64,000 bases of DNA, from positions 340,176 to 404,175 of the forward strand of contig NZ_JAOWIF010000042.1 in the NCBI RefSeq assembly GCF_030332225.1, given 5' to 3'. A program made the position numbers and the translations under genes. The stretch's first letter is position 1, and each line of letters starts with the position of its first letter. Source of the DNA: Citrobacter sp. Cu233 (lineage in GTDB: Bacteria; Pseudomonadota; Gammaproteobacteria; Enterobacterales; Enterobacteriaceae). The notes beneath the pieces were generated by a model. The model worked only from the letters and a program-made list of their open reading frames with translations. It searched no databases and was not told the origin of the DNA. This document shows positions 1 through 11,552 of this stretch, in pieces.

Positions 1-681
1 GGCTTTAGCGCCGTGCTTACGCAGGTAATGTTTATCCAGCAGAGTTTGCTGCATATCCGGCAATTGTGGCGCAAGCTGGCGGCAGAAGATGCCCATATAG
101 GCCACTTCCTCCAGCACAATCGCGTTATGTACTGCATCCTCGGCATTTTTTCCCCACGCAAATGGACCGTGAGAATGCACTAATACGCCAGGCATCTGTG
201 CGGCATCAATCCCTTTTTTCTCAAAGGTTTCGACGATCACATTCCCGGTTTCCCATTCATATTCGCCGTTAATCTCGACGTCGGTCATTTTACGCGTGCA
301 GGGGATGGTGCCATAGAAATAGTCCGCATGCGTTGTGCCCGTGGCCGGGATTGACTGGCCCGCCTGCGCCCAGATAGTTGCGTGACGGGAATGGGTATGA
401 ACAATGCCGCCGATAGTCGGGAATGCCTGGTACAGCAGACGGTGCGTTGGTGTATCAGAAGAGGGTTTTTTCTGGCCTTCCACCACTTCGCCTGTTGCGA
501 TACTGACAACGACCATATCGTCGGCAGTCATTAGGCTGTAATCGACACCGGATGGTTTAATGACAAATACGCCATGCTCGCGATCGACAGCGCTAACGTT
601 GCCCCAGGTCAGGGTGACCAGATTGTGCTTAGGCAACGCCAGATTGGCTTCCAGTACCTGACGTTTAAGATCTTCTAGCAT
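1..681 (-). CDS. araD: L-ribulose-5-phosphate 4-epimerase (3' end cut by window edge)
   Basis: Cytoplasmic class II aldolase-like epimerase that converts L-ribulose-5-phosphate to D-xylulose-5-phosphate, the last step of arabinose breakdown into the pentose phosphate pathway. 227 codons are visible from an ATG at 681-679. The frame is still open at base 1 with ...RKHGAKA, so only about four residues and the stop of the usual 231-residue protein are missing. The metal-site region [16 protein letters not shown] lies near residues 88-103 and a second conserved segment, HSHGPFAWG, near 171. A GGGAG ribosome site precedes the ATG. It is the third gene of araBAD, 52 bases after araA, with a stem-loop in the gap. 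Identification is firm from length, motifs and neighbours. Confidence 0.97.
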   Translation of the reverse strand, partial: MLEDLKRQVLEANLALPKHNLVTLTWGNVSAVDREHGVFVIKPSGVDYSLMTADDMVVVSIATGEVVEGQKKPSSDTPTHRLLYQAFPTIGGIVHTHSRHATIWAQAGQSIPATGTTHADYFYGTIPCTRKMTDVEINGEYEWETGNVIVETFEKKGIDAAQMPGVLVHSHGPFAWGKNAEDAVHNAIVLEEVAYMGIFCRQLAPQLPDMQQTLLDKHYLRKHGAKA

Positions 682-693
682 ATTTTTCTCCCT

Positions 694-725
694 GTCTGGT
701 GGCGGCGTGAACACCGTCACCAGAC
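694..725 (-). other. araA-araD intergenic stem-loop
   Basis: Inverted repeat GTCTGGTG (694-701) and CACCAGAC (718-725) with a partly paired interior, lying between the araA stop and the araD start. It has no T-tract, so it is more likely an mRNA stabilising or processing structure than a terminator. It may help set araD expression below araBA; that role is inferred. Confidence 0.6.
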
Positions 726-733
726 AAAAGCGC

Positions 734-2236
734 TTAGCGTTTAAAACCGTAATACACGTCGTTCCAGCGCAGCGCGTCCTTAAAGGCCGGCAGGCGGGTG
801 TCGTTATCGATCACTGCGATCTCGATATCGTGCATTTCAGCAAACTGACGCATATCGTTCAGATCCAGCGCGTGGCTAAAGACGGTGTGATGTGCGCCGC
901 CGGCGAGGATCCAGGCTTCAGATGCGGTTGGCAGATCCGGCTGGGCTTTCCACAGTGCGTTTGCCACCGGCAGTTTCGGTAGATCATGTGGGGTTGGTAC
1001 GGTGTCGATGCAGTTAACCAGCAGACGATAGCGATCGCCGAGATCGATCAGGCTGGCAACAACAGCAGGGCCTGTTTTGGTATTAAAGATCAGGCGGGCC
1101 GGATCGTCTTTACCACCAATGCCGAGGTGTTGTACGTCGAGGATCGGTTTCTCTTCCACTGCGATAGACGGGCACACTTCCAGCATGTGCGAACCGAGCA
1201 CCAGATCGTTGCCCTTCTCGAAGTGATAGGTGTAATCCTCCATAAATGAGGTGCCGCCCTGCAGACCGGTTGACATCACCTTCATGATGCGAAGCAGAGC
1301 GGCTGTTTTCCAGTCGCCTTCGCCCGCAAAGCCGTAGCCCTGCTGCATCAGACGCTGTACGGCCAGACCAGGTAGTTGTTTCAGGCCGTGCAAATCTTCG
1401 AATGTTGTCGTAAAGGCGTGGAATCCGCCCTGTTCCAGGAAACGCTTCATGCCGAGTTCAATACGGGCAGCTTCCAGTACGTTTTGACGTTTGTCACCGT
1501 GGATTTGCGTGGCCGCTGTCATGGTGTAGGTGCTTTCGTACTCGTCGATCAGCGCGTTGATTTCGCCGTCGCTGATTGCGTTCACCACCTGTACCAGATC
1601 ACCCACGGCCCAGGTATTTACTGAAAAGCCGAATTTGATTTGTGCCGCCACTTTATCGCCGTCAGTAACCGCAACTTCACGCATATTGTCGCCAAAACGG
1701 CAGACTTTCAGGTGACGGGTGTCCTGTTTGGAGACGGCCTGGCGCATCCAGGAACCGATACGTTCGTGTGCCTGTTTATCCTGCCAGTGACCGGTGACCA
1801 CGGCATGCTGTTGACGCATACGCGCGCCGATGAAACCGAACTCGCGGCCGCCGTGCGCAGTCTGGTTCAGGTTCATAAAGTCCATATCAATGCTGTCCCA
1901 CGGCAGGGCGGCGTTAAACTGGGTGTGGAACTGCATCAGTGGTTTATTGAGGATCGTCAGGCCATTGATCCACATTTTTGCCGGAGAGAAGGTATGCAGC
2001 CAGACGACCATCCCTGCGCAGCGATCGTCATAGTTGGCGTCACGACAAATAGCGGTGATTTCGTCAGGCGAGGTACCCAGCGGTTTTAGAACCAGTTTGC
2101 AGGGCAGTTTTGCTTCAGTATTCAGTGCGTTAACGACGTGCTCGGCATGTTGGGTTACCTGACGCAGTGTTTCAGGGCCATACAGATGCTGGCTACCAAT
2201 CACAAACCACACTTCATAGTTATCAAAAATCGTCAT
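734..2236 (-). CDS. araA: L-arabinose isomerase
   Basis: Cytoplasmic manganese-dependent isomerase converting L-arabinose to L-ribulose, the first step of the pathway. The protein is 500 residues, the same length as the E. coli enzyme. Visible family segments are the N-terminal [26 protein letters not shown] around 304-318 with an active-site glutamate, [12 protein letters not shown] near 332 with the second catalytic glutamate, GSHMLEVCP near 350 with a metal-binding histidine, and [12 protein letters not shown] near 445-456 with another. It begins ten bases after araB and is transcribed with araB and araD from the AraC-controlled promoter at 3992-4021. No anomaly is seen. Confidence 0.98.
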   Translation of the reverse strand: MTIFDNYEVWFVIGSQHLYGPETLRQVTQHAEHVVNALNTEAKLPCKLVLKPLGTSPDEITAICRDANYDDRCAGMVVWLHTFSPAKMWINGLTILNKPLMQFHTQFNAALPWDSIDMDFMNLNQTAHGGREFGFIGARMRQQHAVVTGHWQDKQAHERIGSWMRQAVSKQDTRHLKVCRFGDNMREVAVTDGDKVAAQIKFGFSVNTWAVGDLVQVVNAISDGEINALIDEYESTYTMTAATQIHGDKRQNVLEAARIELGMKRFLEQGGFHAFTTTFEDLHGLKQLPGLAVQRLMQQGYGFAGEGDWKTAALLRIMKVMSTGLQGGTSFMEDYTYHFEKGNDLVLGSHMLEVCPSIAVEEKPILDVQHLGIGGKDDPARLIFNTKTGPAVVASLIDLGDRYRLLVNCIDTVPTPHDLPKLPVANALWKAQPDLPTASEAWILAGGAHHTVFSHALDLNDMRQFAEMHDIEIAVIDNDTRLPAFKDALRWNDVYYGFKR

Positions 2237-2246
2237 TGTCGTGTCC

Positions 2247-4055
<1,809 letters not shown>

Positions 4056-4065
4056 TGACATCAGA

Positions 4066-4087
4066 AAGTGTGACGCCGTGCAAATAT
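4066..4087. promoter_or_regulatory. CRP-cAMP site of the ara control region
   Basis: TGTGA at 4069-4073, six bases, then GCAAA: one strong and one weak half-site, in the position occupied by the CRP site between araI1 and araO1 in E. coli. CRP would activate pBAD and araC and help break the repression loop. Confidence 0.75.
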
Positions 4088-4113
4088 TCAATGTGGACAT
4101 TTCTGCCGTAGTT

Positions 4114-4150
4114 ATAGACACTTTTGTTAGCCGTTTTTGTCGCTGGCATC
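4114..4150. promoter_or_regulatory. araO1 operator (AraC autoregulation)
   Basis: The stretch beginning TAGACACTTTTGTTA and continuing CGTTTTTGTC matches the E. coli araO1 pair of AraC half-sites almost base for base. It lies upstream of araC, where bound AraC represses its own promoter. The boundaries are approximate. Confidence 0.65.
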
Positions 4151-4248
4151 GTACAGGTTTTTAACAAAGTGCTTTTCACAAGCGGGGTTGATGGTCTATT
4201 GCTGACGTCATAGCGACGTGCAGGGACGGCGGCGATGAAGTCTCACAC

Positions 4249-4267
4249 AATATGGACAAATTGTTTC
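4249..4267. promoter_or_regulatory. araO2 half-site in the araC leader
   Basis: AATATGGACAAATTGTTT resembles the single AraC half-site araO2, which in E. coli lies in the araC 5' leader and pairs with araI1 in the repression loop. About 205 bases separate it from araI1, as in E. coli. Confidence 0.65.
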
Positions 4268-4295
4268 TTATCAGAACAGAGGGAGTATTGAAATT

Positions 4296-5141
4296 ATGGC
4301 TGAACCGCAAAACGATCCCCTGCTACCTGGGTATTCGTTTAATGCGCATTTGGTGGCGGGTTTAACCCCCATTGAGGCGAACGGGTATCTGGATTTTTTT
4401 ATCGACAGGCCGTTGGGCATGAAAGGTTATATCCTGAACCTCACCATCCGGGGTGAAGGGATCATCAATAATCAGGGTAAGCAGTTTGTCTGTCGACCTG
4501 GCGATATTTTGTTGTTTCCACCCGGCGAAATTCACCACTACGGACGCCATCCCGATGCCAGTGAATGGTATCACCAGTGGGTTTACTTCCGACCGCGAGC
4601 CTACTGGCAGGAGTGGCTGGCCTGGCCGGCAATCTTTGCCCAGACCGGTTTTTTCCGCCCGGATGAAACGCACCAGCCGCATTTTAATGAACTGTTTGGA
4701 CAGATCATTCATGCCGGACAGGGGGAAGGGCGCTATTCCGAACTGCTGGCGATTAACCTGCTGGAGCAATTATTGCTCAGGCGTATGGAAGCGATTAACG
4801 AATCGCTGCATCCCCCGATGGATAACCGCGTGCGCGATGCCTGCCAGTACATCAGCGATCATCTGGCGGACAGTAATTTTGACATTGCCAGCGTTGCGCA
4901 GCATGTCTGCCTGTCACCGTCCCGGCTGTCGCATCTGTTCCGTCAGCAGTTGGGTATCAGCGTATTAAGCTGGCGCGAGGATCAGCGTATCAGCCAGGCC
5001 AAGTTACTGCTGAGTACCACACGTATGCCTATTGCTACGGTGGGTCGTAATGTTGGCTTTGACGACCAACTCTATTTCTCCCGCGTATTCAAAAAATGCA
5101 CCGGTGCCAGTCCGAGCGAGTTTCGCGCTGGATGTGAATAA
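4296..5141 (+). CDS. araC: Arabinose operon regulator AraC
   Basis: Arabinose-sensing transcription factor that activates araBAD and represses itself. 281 residues, shorter than the 292 of E. coli and the length I recall for Salmonella and Citrobacter. The N-terminal cupin-like arabinose and dimerisation domain spans about residues 10-165, with [19 protein letters not shown] near 66-84. The flexible N-terminal arm begins [15 protein letters not shown]. Two helix-turn-helix motifs follow: [20 protein letters not shown] near 195-214 and [20 protein letters not shown] near 244-263. GGGAG lies ten bases before the ATG. Divergent from araB across a 339-base control region. Confidence 0.97.
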   Translation: MAEPQNDPLLPGYSFNAHLVAGLTPIEANGYLDFFIDRPLGMKGYILNLTIRGEGIINNQGKQFVCRPGDILLFPPGEIHHYGRHPDASEWYHQWVYFRPRAYWQEWLAWPAIFAQTGFFRPDETHQPHFNELFGQIIHAGQGEGRYSELLAINLLEQLLLRRMEAINESLHPPMDNRVRDACQYISDHLADSNFDIASVAQHVCLSPSRLSHLFRQQLGISVLSWREDQRISQAKLLLSTTRMPIATVGRNVGFDDQLYFSRVFKKCTGASPSEFRAGCE

Positions 5142-5260
5142 AAAGTGAATGATGTGTCCTGAAAGTTGTCATAACTCGCAATCTATTCAGACAATTGATG
5201 GCTTGACGAAGTTGAGAAGGGTTAGCAGAATCCCTGCTTCGTAAATCTGACGGACACATT

Positions 5261-6028
5261 ATGCAAGCATTGCTGGAACACTTTATTCTCCAGTCCGCCA
5301 TGTACTCTTTGATAGCTGTGCTTCTGGTGGCTTTTTTAGAGTCTCTGGCGCTGGTTGGCCTGATTCTACCTGGCACCGTGATGATGGCGGGGTTGGGTGC
5401 CTTAATTGGCAGTGGTGAACTGAATTTCTGGCATGCCTGGCTTGCGGGCATCGTCGGTTGCTTGTTGGGGGACTGGATCTCTTTCTGGCTGGGCTGGCGT
5501 TTTAAAAAGCCGTTGCACCGTTGGTCCTTCATGAAAAAGAACAAGGCGTTGCTGGACAAGACCGAACACGCGCTACACCAGCACAGCATGTTTACTATTT
5601 TGGTGGGGCGTTTTGTTGGCCCGACGCGTCCACTGGTACCGATGGTTGCGGGAATGCTGGATCTGCCCGTCGCCAAATTCATCCTCCCCAATATCATTGG
5701 CTGTGTGCTGTGGCCACCGTTCTATTTCCTGCCGGGTATTTTGGCGGGCGCGGCAATCGATATTCCTTCCGATATGCAGAGCGGAGATTTCAAATGGCTG
5801 TTGCTGGCGACTGCATTGCTGCTGTGGGTTGGTGGCTGGCTGTGTTGGCGACTGTGGCGCAGTGGCAAAGCCGCTGTCGATCGTTTAACCGCATATTTAC
5901 CGCGTGGCCGCCTGCTGTATCTGGCGCCGCTGACGCTTGGGGTTGGCGTAGTCGCGCTGGTAGCGTTATTACGTCATCCACTGATGCCGGTGTATCTCGA
6001 TATTTTGCGCAAAGTGGTGGGTTACTAA
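5261..6028 (+). CDS. yabI: DedA-family inner-membrane protein YabI
   Basis: Integral inner-membrane protein of the DedA/SNARE-associated (PF09335) family. Members act in lipid-carrier flipping and membrane homeostasis; YabI's own substrate is not established. 255 residues (E. coli 254). Hydrophobic segments lie near residues 14-45, 58-75, 140-165, 180-200 and 220-240. The family signature is visible as FLESLALVGLILPGTVMMAG (about 24-43) and GRFVGPTRPLVPMVAGM (about 114-130), with a conserved arginine and proline pair. It is a single gene, 119 bases after araC and convergent with thiQ. Confidence 0.93.
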   Translation: MQALLEHFILQSAMYSLIAVLLVAFLESLALVGLILPGTVMMAGLGALIGSGELNFWHAWLAGIVGCLLGDWISFWLGWRFKKPLHRWSFMKKNKALLDKTEHALHQHSMFTILVGRFVGPTRPLVPMVAGMLDLPVAKFILPNIIGCVLWPPFYFLPGILAGAAIDIPSDMQSGDFKWLLLATALLLWVGGWLCWRLWRSGKAAVDRLTAYLPRGRLLYLAPLTLGVGVVALVALLRHPLMPVYLDILRKVVGY

Positions 6029-6037
6029 GAGGTGGAC

Positions 6038-6066
6038 TGCCGGATGGCGCTGACGCTTATCCGGCT
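6038..6066. repeat. REP element between yabI and thiQ
   Basis: TGCCGGATGGCGCTGACGCT followed by TATCCGGC is a classical repetitive extragenic palindrome. It sits between the convergent ends of yabI and thiQ, where such elements usually act in mRNA 3'-end protection or termination. Confidence 0.9.
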
Positions 6067-6084
6067 TACACAATATCAAATCGA

Positions 6085-6786
6085 TTATCCGGTTTTGATG
6101 CCCAATAGTGCCGAAGCGCTGGCTTGCCCACTCAATAACGCCTCCGTATTTCCTTGCCATGCAATGCGCCCATCGGCGACCACAATTGAGCGTGGCGCAA
6201 TGCGTGCCGCATCTTCAACGCTATGGGAGACCATCAGCATCGTCAGTTGTTTGTCACGACAGACCTCGGCAACCAGCGATAGCATCTCCTGGCGCAATGC
6301 CGGGTCGAGTGCAGAAAACGGCTCATCAAGCAGTAAAACGGGTTGTTCGCGAACCAGACAACGTGCCAGCGCTACACGTTGCCTTTGGCCGCCGGAAAGC
6401 TCGCCGGGGAGTCTGCCCAGCAGGTTATCAAGACCCATTTGTTGGGCGATGTGCTGTAGTTTTTCATGCTGAGACGCGTTCAGTCTTAATCCCGGATTCA
6501 AACCCAGGCCGATGTTTTGCTGCACGTTCAGATGGTTGAACAGGTTGTTTTCCTGAAACAGCATGGAAACAGGACGACGAGAGGGCGGTGTGACGGTGTG
6601 ATCTTCGCCTTCAATCATCATTGTGCCGCTGGCAGGCGTCAGAAATCCGGCAATCAGATTCAATAGCGTGCTTTTCCCGGCACCGCTTGGCCCGAGCACC
6701 GCGACTTGCTCACCGCGCGCTACCGATAATGTGAAACGCATGGGTAAGTGGTGATAAAGCCATGTAATATCAATCAGTTTTAACAT
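6085..6786 (-). CDS. thiQ: Thiamine ABC transporter ATP-binding protein
   Basis: Cytoplasmic ATPase that powers uptake of thiamine, thiamine phosphate and thiamine pyrophosphate with ThiP and ThiB. 233 residues from the ATG at 6786-6784; a possible in-frame upstream ATG at 6807 would add seven residues lying within thiP and is not preferred, since MLKL matches the known E. coli N-terminus. Walker [10 protein letters not shown] (about 32-40), ABC signature [14 protein letters not shown] (about 130) and Walker [14 protein letters not shown] (about 148) are intact, with the switch histidine in VSHSVEDA. It overlaps thiP by 17 bases, indicating coupled translation. Last gene of thiBPQ. Confidence 0.96.
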   Translation of the reverse strand: MLKLIDITWLYHHLPMRFTLSVARGEQVAVLGPSGAGKSTLLNLIAGFLTPASGTMMIEGEDHTVTPPSRRPVSMLFQENNLFNHLNVQQNIGLGLNPGLRLNASQHEKLQHIAQQMGLDNLLGRLPGELSGGQRQRVALARCLVREQPVLLLDEPFSALDPALRQEMLSLVAEVCRDKQLTMLMVSHSVEDAARIAPRSIVVADGRIAWQGNTEALLSGQASASALLGIKTG

Positions 6787-8380
6787 TTCGTCCCGGCAAT
6801 TTTTCAATAACGGTAAACAGCGTAAAGCACAGGATCAGCAGCAATAACGCAGTAACAGCGCCATCCTGGCTGCGGTAAGATCCAATCTGCTGATACAGAT
6901 AAAACGGCAGGGTGCGGAAATCTTCATTGCCGAATAGGGCGACTACGCCAAAATCACCAATCGACAGGACACAGGCAAAGGCCATCGCCTGCGCCAGCGG
7001 GCGCTTCAGGGCCCGTAGTTCAACCACTTTCAGCCGTGACCATCCTTCAATACCCAAAGACTGACACAACATACTGTAGCGTGCGGTCACATCGCGCATC
7101 GGGTTTTCCAGCACCTTCAGTGCGTAAGGGATCGCCATCAGCGCATTGGTGAAAATCACGATGGCGTCAGCCGATTCCGGCAATCCAATGCTGTTATTGA
7201 GCAGTAAAAAGAACCCGGTGGCCAGTACGATACCCGGCATGGCGAGTATCATCATGCCGCTCAGTTCCAGTGCCTGACCTGCCAATACCTGCTGCCGGGC
7301 ACGCAGTTCGCGGCTACTCCACAGCAGCATCATAGTCAGAATAACGCACAATATGCCTGCCGCCAGCGCGATGCGCAGTGACGTCCCCAGTGCTTGCCAC
7401 AGCACTGGCTGCGTAAGCACATCCAGTACATTGCGGTTTAAACCATCGACAATCACCGCCAGCAACGGTGGAAGCAACAGCAACAGAGCGAGAGCAATCA
7501 ACATTAAGTCAGCCAGTCGGCTGTGTAGACGATCGTCGGGATCGCGCCAGCCTTGTACCAGAGTAGTACCGGGTGCGATTGCGCGACTCAACCGTTGGCT
7601 GATTAGTACCAGCACTAAACAACAAATCATTTGGATCAGGGCCAGCATAGCCGCCCGCGCGGGATCGTAATCAAAGCTCAGTGCCTGATAGATAGCCAGC
7701 TCGATAGTGGTTGCCTGCGGTCCGCCGCCGAGCGACAGCACGGTGGCGAAGCTGGCGAAACACAGCATAAAGATAAGTGCTGCTACGGGAAGGATCTGAC
7801 GACGCAGCCACGGCCATTCAACAAAACGGAAGAAATGCCAGCTGCGCATCCCTAACTGCGCCGCGAGCTGGCGTTGCTCGCCGGGGATGTTCTCCAGCGA
7901 TTGCAGCAGTAAACGACTGGCCATCGGCAGGTTGAAAAAGACATGCGCCAGCAGAATACCCTGTAAGCCGTATGGCGAAAACGTCCACTCCAGCCCGAAT
8001 GTGTGCCAGAGCGAGGCCAGCCAGCCCTGACGACCATATACGCTAAGGATGCCGAATACGGCGACCAGCACCGGCAAGATCAGCGTCATCGCACACAGGC
8101 GCAACAGGGCCAGACGTCCGGGAAAGCGCCGGCGATAGAGCGCTCTGGCGAGGAAAATCGCCGGGATAACGGACAACGCTGCGGATAAAAATGCCTGCCA
8201 GAAAGAAAAGCGCACCACGTGCCACAGGTAGCTGTCCTGCCAGAGCGATAACCATTCTCCCTGCGGTGCGTTAAACCACAGTGCCAGAAATGCGGCCAGC
8301 GCGACAGCCACCATCAATGTGGCAGCTGAAAGCCCTGGGATCAGCCAGCCGGGAATTAACGGCTGACGGCGCGTTGCCAT
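6770..8380 (-). CDS. thiP: Thiamine ABC transporter permease
   Basis: Inner-membrane permease forming the thiamine transport channel. 536 residues, the E. coli length, with about twelve hydrophobic segments. It is a fusion of two permease halves, each with an EAA-type loop: one near residues 175-195 ([20 protein letters not shown]) and one near 435-455 ([20 protein letters not shown]). These loops contact ThiQ. The start overlaps the end of thiB by 25 bases, and its end overlaps thiQ. Expression depends on the TPP riboswitch upstream of thiB. Confidence 0.96.
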   Translation of the reverse strand: MATRRQPLIPGWLIPGLSAATLMVAVALAAFLALWFNAPQGEWLSLWQDSYLWHVVRFSFWQAFLSAALSVIPAIFLARALYRRRFPGRLALLRLCAMTLILPVLVAVFGILSVYGRQGWLASLWHTFGLEWTFSPYGLQGILLAHVFFNLPMASRLLLQSLENIPGEQRQLAAQLGMRSWHFFRFVEWPWLRRQILPVAALIFMLCFASFATVLSLGGGPQATTIELAIYQALSFDYDPARAAMLALIQMICCLVLVLISQRLSRAIAPGTTLVQGWRDPDDRLHSRLADLMLIALALLLLLPPLLAVIVDGLNRNVLDVLTQPVLWQALGTSLRIALAAGILCVILTMMLLWSSRELRARQQVLAGQALELSGMMILAMPGIVLATGFFLLLNNSIGLPESADAIVIFTNALMAIPYALKVLENPMRDVTARYSMLCQSLGIEGWSRLKVVELRALKRPLAQAMAFACVLSIGDFGVVALFGNEDFRTLPFYLYQQIGSYRSQDGAVTALLLLILCFTLFTVIEKLPGRNVKTD

Positions 8381-9339
8381 TCGCTAATCCATGCCTGACG
8401 CTGGGCAGCAACTTGCTGCGGGGTAAATTCCAGTGCGTTGACCGGTTTTTCCAGTTGCTCAAATCCTGGCGGCAGGGTGACCTGCGTCACCGGATACATC
8501 CAGTTGCCCGTTGGGATCGCATTCTGGAATGCCGGAGATACCATAAATTTCAGGAATTTTTCCGCCAGCTCCGGTTGCTTGCTGGCTGCGGTACGTGCGG
8601 CAACTTCCACCTGCAGATAGTGACCTTCGCTAAAGTTAGCGGCGGCGTAGTTACCCTTTTTCTCTTCGATGATGTGATAGGCCGGAGAGGTGGTGTAGCT
8701 CAACACCAGGTCGCTTTCACCCTTCAGGAACAGGCCGTAGGCTTCACTCCAGCCTTTAGTGACGGTGACGGTTTTGGCTGCCAGTTTCTGCCACGCCTCC
8801 GGCGCTTTATCGCCATAAACTTTTTGCATCCACAGCAACAGCCCCAGACCCGGCGTGCTGGTACGCGGATCCTGGTAGATTACGCGCCATTTCTGGTCGC
8901 TCTCCACCAGTTCCTTCAGGCTTTTCGGCGGATTTTTCAGCTTGTTTTTATCATAAACGAAGGCGAAATAACCGTAATCAAACGGGACAAAGGTGTCGTT
9001 TTTCCAGCCACCTGGCACACTGACTGCACTCTCCGGCACGTTGCTTTTAGCGAACAGCCCGGTTTGCGTAGCGGCTGCCAGAAGGTTGTTGTCCAGCCCC
9101 AGTACGACGTCAGCTTTGCTGTTTTTTCCTTCCATACGCAGGCGGTTCAGCAGCGATACGCCATCCTCCAGCGCGACCAGTTTCAGTTCGCAGTTGCAGT
9201 CGGCTTCAAAGGCTTTTTTGATGGTTGGGCCAGGGCCCCAGTCGGCGGCGAATGAATCATAGGTATAGACAGTCAGAACGGGTTTAGCGAAGGCAGGCGC
9301 TGCGCACAATAACAGCAGGGGAAGACATTTTTTTAACAC
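8356..9339 (-). CDS. thiB: Thiamine-binding periplasmic protein
   Basis: Periplasmic solute-binding protein (also called tbpA) that delivers thiamine and its phosphates to ThiPQ. 327 residues from a GTG at 9339-9337; GAGG is six bases upstream at 9346-9349. A possible longer reading from 9387 would start inside the riboswitch and is rejected. The signal peptide is residues 1-18 (LKKCLPLLLLCAAPAFA) with cleavage after AFA. Mature motifs include TVYTYDSFAADWGPGP and the ligand-site segments YQDPRTSTPGLG and LSYTTSPAYH. First gene of thiBPQ, controlled by the TPP riboswitch at 9383-9588. Confidence 0.96.
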   Translation of the reverse strand: MLKKCLPLLLLCAAPAFAKPVLTVYTYDSFAADWGPGPTIKKAFEADCNCELKLVALEDGVSLLNRLRMEGKNSKADVVLGLDNNLLAAATQTGLFAKSNVPESAVSVPGGWKNDTFVPFDYGYFAFVYDKNKLKNPPKSLKELVESDQKWRVIYQDPRTSTPGLGLLLWMQKVYGDKAPEAWQKLAAKTVTVTKGWSEAYGLFLKGESDLVLSYTTSPAYHIIEEKKGNYAAANFSEGHYLQVEVAARTAASKQPELAEKFLKFMVSPAFQNAIPTGNWMYPVTQVTLPPGFEQLEKPVNALEFTPQQVAAQRQAWISEWQRAVSR

Positions 9340-9382
9340 TTTGCACCTCAAGAGTTGGGTGGCAAAGGACTTGAGTTGCAGC

Positions 9383-9588
9383 CTCAAATCCCTTCGCCGG
9401 CATTATCCGGATCAGGTTCGACGGGTATCTCTCAGCCCATACACTTCATCATTCACGCTGCCTCTGTGTTGGCTGCGCTTGCTCGCCCCAGTCACATAGT
9501 TATCTATGCTCCTGGAAACTCACTCACTTGCCGCCTTGATGCATCATGAATGATTTAGCGTATATTTGTTTTCTGGCACCCCGTTGAG
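9383..9588 (-). ncRNA. sroA: TPP riboswitch (SroA / THI element) with enlarged P3 arm
   Basis: Reading on the minus strand, the aptamer core is present in order: CTCAACGGGGTGCC (P1/P2), GGCTGAGAGATACCC, GAACCTGATC, GGATAATGCCGGCGAAGGGA and TTGAG closing P1. These are the conserved pyrimidine- and pyrophosphate-sensing helices. About 206 bases lie between the P1 strands, whereas E. coli SroA is near 93. The excess is in the variable P3 arm: about 107 bases at 9448-9554, bounded by ATCATTCA/TGAATGAT inverted repeats. Downstream, CTCAAG (complement of 9370-9375) can pair either with the P1 strand TTGAG or with CTTGAG at the thiB ribosome site, suggesting translational control. Thiamine pyrophosphate should repress thiBPQ. 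Confidence 0.93.
9448..9554. repeat. Hairpin-forming insertion inside the TPP riboswitch P3 arm
   Basis: The element is flanked by the inverted 8-mers ATCATTCA (9448-9455) and TGAATGAT (9547-9554). Inside lies a compact hairpin: CCAG 9488-9491, CATAG 9495-9499, loop TTAT, CTATG 9504-9508 and CTGG 9512-9515. From memory its sequence resembles a dispersed enterobacterial intergenic repeat with the phrase CTCACTTGCCGCCTTGATGC; this was not verified. Its position in P3, the tolerated variable arm, would leave the ligand core intact. Confidence 0.6.
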
Positions 9589-9626
9589 AACGGCGTTAGT
9601 GTAATGATTTTGTTGCCCGGCAGCAA

Positions 9627-11282
9627 TTAAGGATCCGGCGGCGCAAACCAGGCCGATTTAAAATCAAACCAGCCGAGGGTATTCATGCGCAACCCGCGCA
9701 TACTGCGCTGTCCCTGAATGATCAGCCAGTGGTGGATCAATGGCACAATGGCTTTAGTAGCGAGTAGCTGTTGGCACCACGCAGCCAGACTCATTTCACC
9801 GGTTCGCCAGCGGGTGGCATCGTTTTCCCAGTCTCGCGAGATACAGTTTTGCAGCAGCGGGACTTCACATAAATGGGCGAACAGTGAGAAGTCCAACGGC
9901 AAGGTGAAGTTAGCACTGTTCAGCCAGATATCACTGCTGACATCACCCGCATGCCATTGATCGTAGTCGATCTCCTGAATGGTTAACTGTACCTCATGCG
10001 CTGCCAGTAACGTCTGCATAATCTGCGCGATGACCCGATGCTCAATATGATCGCGATAGTAGGTGAGCGTCAGGGTTTCCAGCCCGGCGGGCTTTTCACC
10101 ATGACCAGGCCTGGCGTGATGCCAGCGGGGCAGCAATCCGTAAGCAGGGAACCAGTGTCGTTGATACTGCTCGTCAGCGTGGTAGATCAAATTTGTCGGA
10201 GAGAGCACGCGGCTTACCCACTCTCGGACATCCTGCCTGGCGCCACGCGCAGTACGTGCATCAAACAGCAGGTAGTAGCATCCTTCTTCCAGCCGGCTCT
10301 CGATTGCCTTTTCATCTTCTGTTGGGCCCTGGAGCGTTAACCCGCCTCCGGGTTCTTCACCAATGTCAGGTAATACCCAAACATTCACTTCGTCGATCAG
10401 CGCCCGGTAGCCAAAATAGTCATCGAACGCGTGAATTTTCAGCTGGTTACTGGTGTTGCGCATTACCGCATACGGGCCAGTACCGATGGGATGGCTGGAA
10501 AAATTACTCAGCGTTTCCCATTCTCGCGGCAGGATCATGGCGGGCACTTGCCCCAGTAACCAGGGAAGCCAGCGATCCGCTTGCGCAAGATGAATATCCA
10601 GCGTCCAGGCCGTGGGGGAGACGATATGCGTAATGTGCGAGTACAGCGGCAACGTATTAATGCGGGTTAGTGAGGCGATCACATCGTCCATTTCCAGCTC
10701 GCGGCCGTGGTGAAAATGGATCCCCGGGCGTAGAAAGAATCGCCAGTGCAAAGGTGAAATCTGCTGCCAGTGATGCGCGATGTCAGCTTCCAGTTCCCCA
10801 TTTTCCTCATTTACACGAATTAAGGCGCTAAAGATTTGCCGGGCGATATGGGTTTCGGAACGGCGTAATGCTGTTCCAGGTAGCAGGTTGCGCATCGGTC
10901 GATAATACAGGACGCGCATGATGTGCCGCCCCTGGCGAAAGCTACGGCCGAGGTGGGAAACCAGCATCTGTCGCACGGCGGTTTTGTCACCGACCAGTTG
11001 TACCAACTGATCGATGCGATCCTGTTCCAGCAGGTCCTCCGCTCGCTGTTGCTGGAGCGCCAACCCGGTATAGAGGAATGTCAGGCGTGAGCGTTTACCC
11101 CGGCCGACCTCCGCTTCCCATGTTAACCAGCCACGTTCCTGCATGGTATTGAGCAGGGTTCGCATATGACGGCGAGAGCAGCTAAGCAACTCCGCCAGCT
11201 CGTTCAGCGTAGTGTCTTGCGTTTTGCCGTCACAGCATTGCCACAGACGGATAAACTGTTGTTGCAAACGACCAGAAGACAT
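9627..11282 (-). CDS. sgrR: Transcriptional regulator of glucose-phosphate stress, SgrR
   Basis: Activator of sgrS during glucose-phosphate stress. 551 residues from the ATG at 11282-11280 ([10 protein letters not shown]); an upstream in-frame start at 11303 would add seven residues and is not supported by the E. coli start. An N-terminal winged-helix domain (about 1-115, with the phrase [20 protein letters not shown]) is followed by a domain of the family 5 solute-binding fold (about 160-551, phrase [20 protein letters not shown]). The fusion suggests direct sensing of a small molecule. Divergent from sgrS, which it activates through the short intergenic region. It lies 38 bases from the riboswitch and probably has its own promoter. 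Confidence 0.96.
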   Translation of the reverse strand: MSSGRLQQQFIRLWQCCDGKTQDTTLNELAELLSCSRRHMRTLLNTMQERGWLTWEAEVGRGKRSRLTFLYTGLALQQQRAEDLLEQDRIDQLVQLVGDKTAVRQMLVSHLGRSFRQGRHIMRVLYYRPMRNLLPGTALRRSETHIARQIFSALIRVNEENGELEADIAHHWQQISPLHWRFFLRPGIHFHHGRELEMDDVIASLTRINTLPLYSHITHIVSPTAWTLDIHLAQADRWLPWLLGQVPAMILPREWETLSNFSSHPIGTGPYAVMRNTSNQLKIHAFDDYFGYRALIDEVNVWVLPDIGEEPGGGLTLQGPTEDEKAIESRLEEGCYYLLFDARTARGARQDVREWVSRVLSPTNLIYHADEQYQRHWFPAYGLLPRWHHARPGHGEKPAGLETLTLTYYRDHIEHRVIAQIMQTLLAAHEVQLTIQEIDYDQWHAGDVSSDIWLNSANFTLPLDFSLFAHLCEVPLLQNCISRDWENDATRWRTGEMSLAAWCQQLLATKAIVPLIHHWLIIQGQRSMRGLRMNTLGWFDFKSAWFAPPDP

Positions 11283-11381
11283 AAAAGGGGAACTCCTGCA
11301 CAAAACTCAGCAATTTTATTATCCCTATATTAAGCCAATAATAGATTCCGATGAAGCGATGAGACAACGAAGGGGTCATCT

Positions 11382-11504
11382 ATGCGTCAGTTCTATATGA
11401 AGTACTTTACCGCGACAGAGAAATCGTCCTGGTTGGCTTGCCTGAGCGCACCGCAGCGCTTAAAGATGCTCGAAGAACTGATGCAGTGGGAGGTGACAGC
11501 CTGA
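11382..11504 (+). CDS. sgrT: SgrT, inhibitor of glucose transport
   Basis: Small protein of 40 residues encoded inside SgrS, known in E. coli to block the glucose permease PtsG (EIICB-Glc) directly. It starts MRQFYMKYFTATEK, aligning with the start of E. coli SgrT (43 residues). The core APQRLKMLEELMQW corresponds to the conserved PQRLxMLExLMQW stretch. AAGGGG lies seven bases before the ATG. The last residues differ and the protein is three shorter. Confidence 0.9.
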   Translation: MRQFYMKYFTATEKSSWLACLSAPQRLKMLEELMQWEVTA

Positions 11505-11552
11505 CCTCTGAATTGAGAATTGCAGACATCATGTGTGACTGAGTATTGGTGC

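Noticed and set aside
8281-9255. 324-codon plus-strand frame opposite thiB
   Set aside because: It lies antisense to a clear periplasmic binding protein gene; no recognisable motif or ribosome site.
9340-9387. Longer ThiB start upstream of the GTG at 9339
   Set aside because: It would put coding sequence inside the riboswitch P1 region and add residues before a complete signal peptide.
9448-9554. Riboswitch insertion as a tRNA or CRISPR repeat unit
   Set aside because: The folded hairpins do not form a cloverleaf and there is no repeated spacer pattern.
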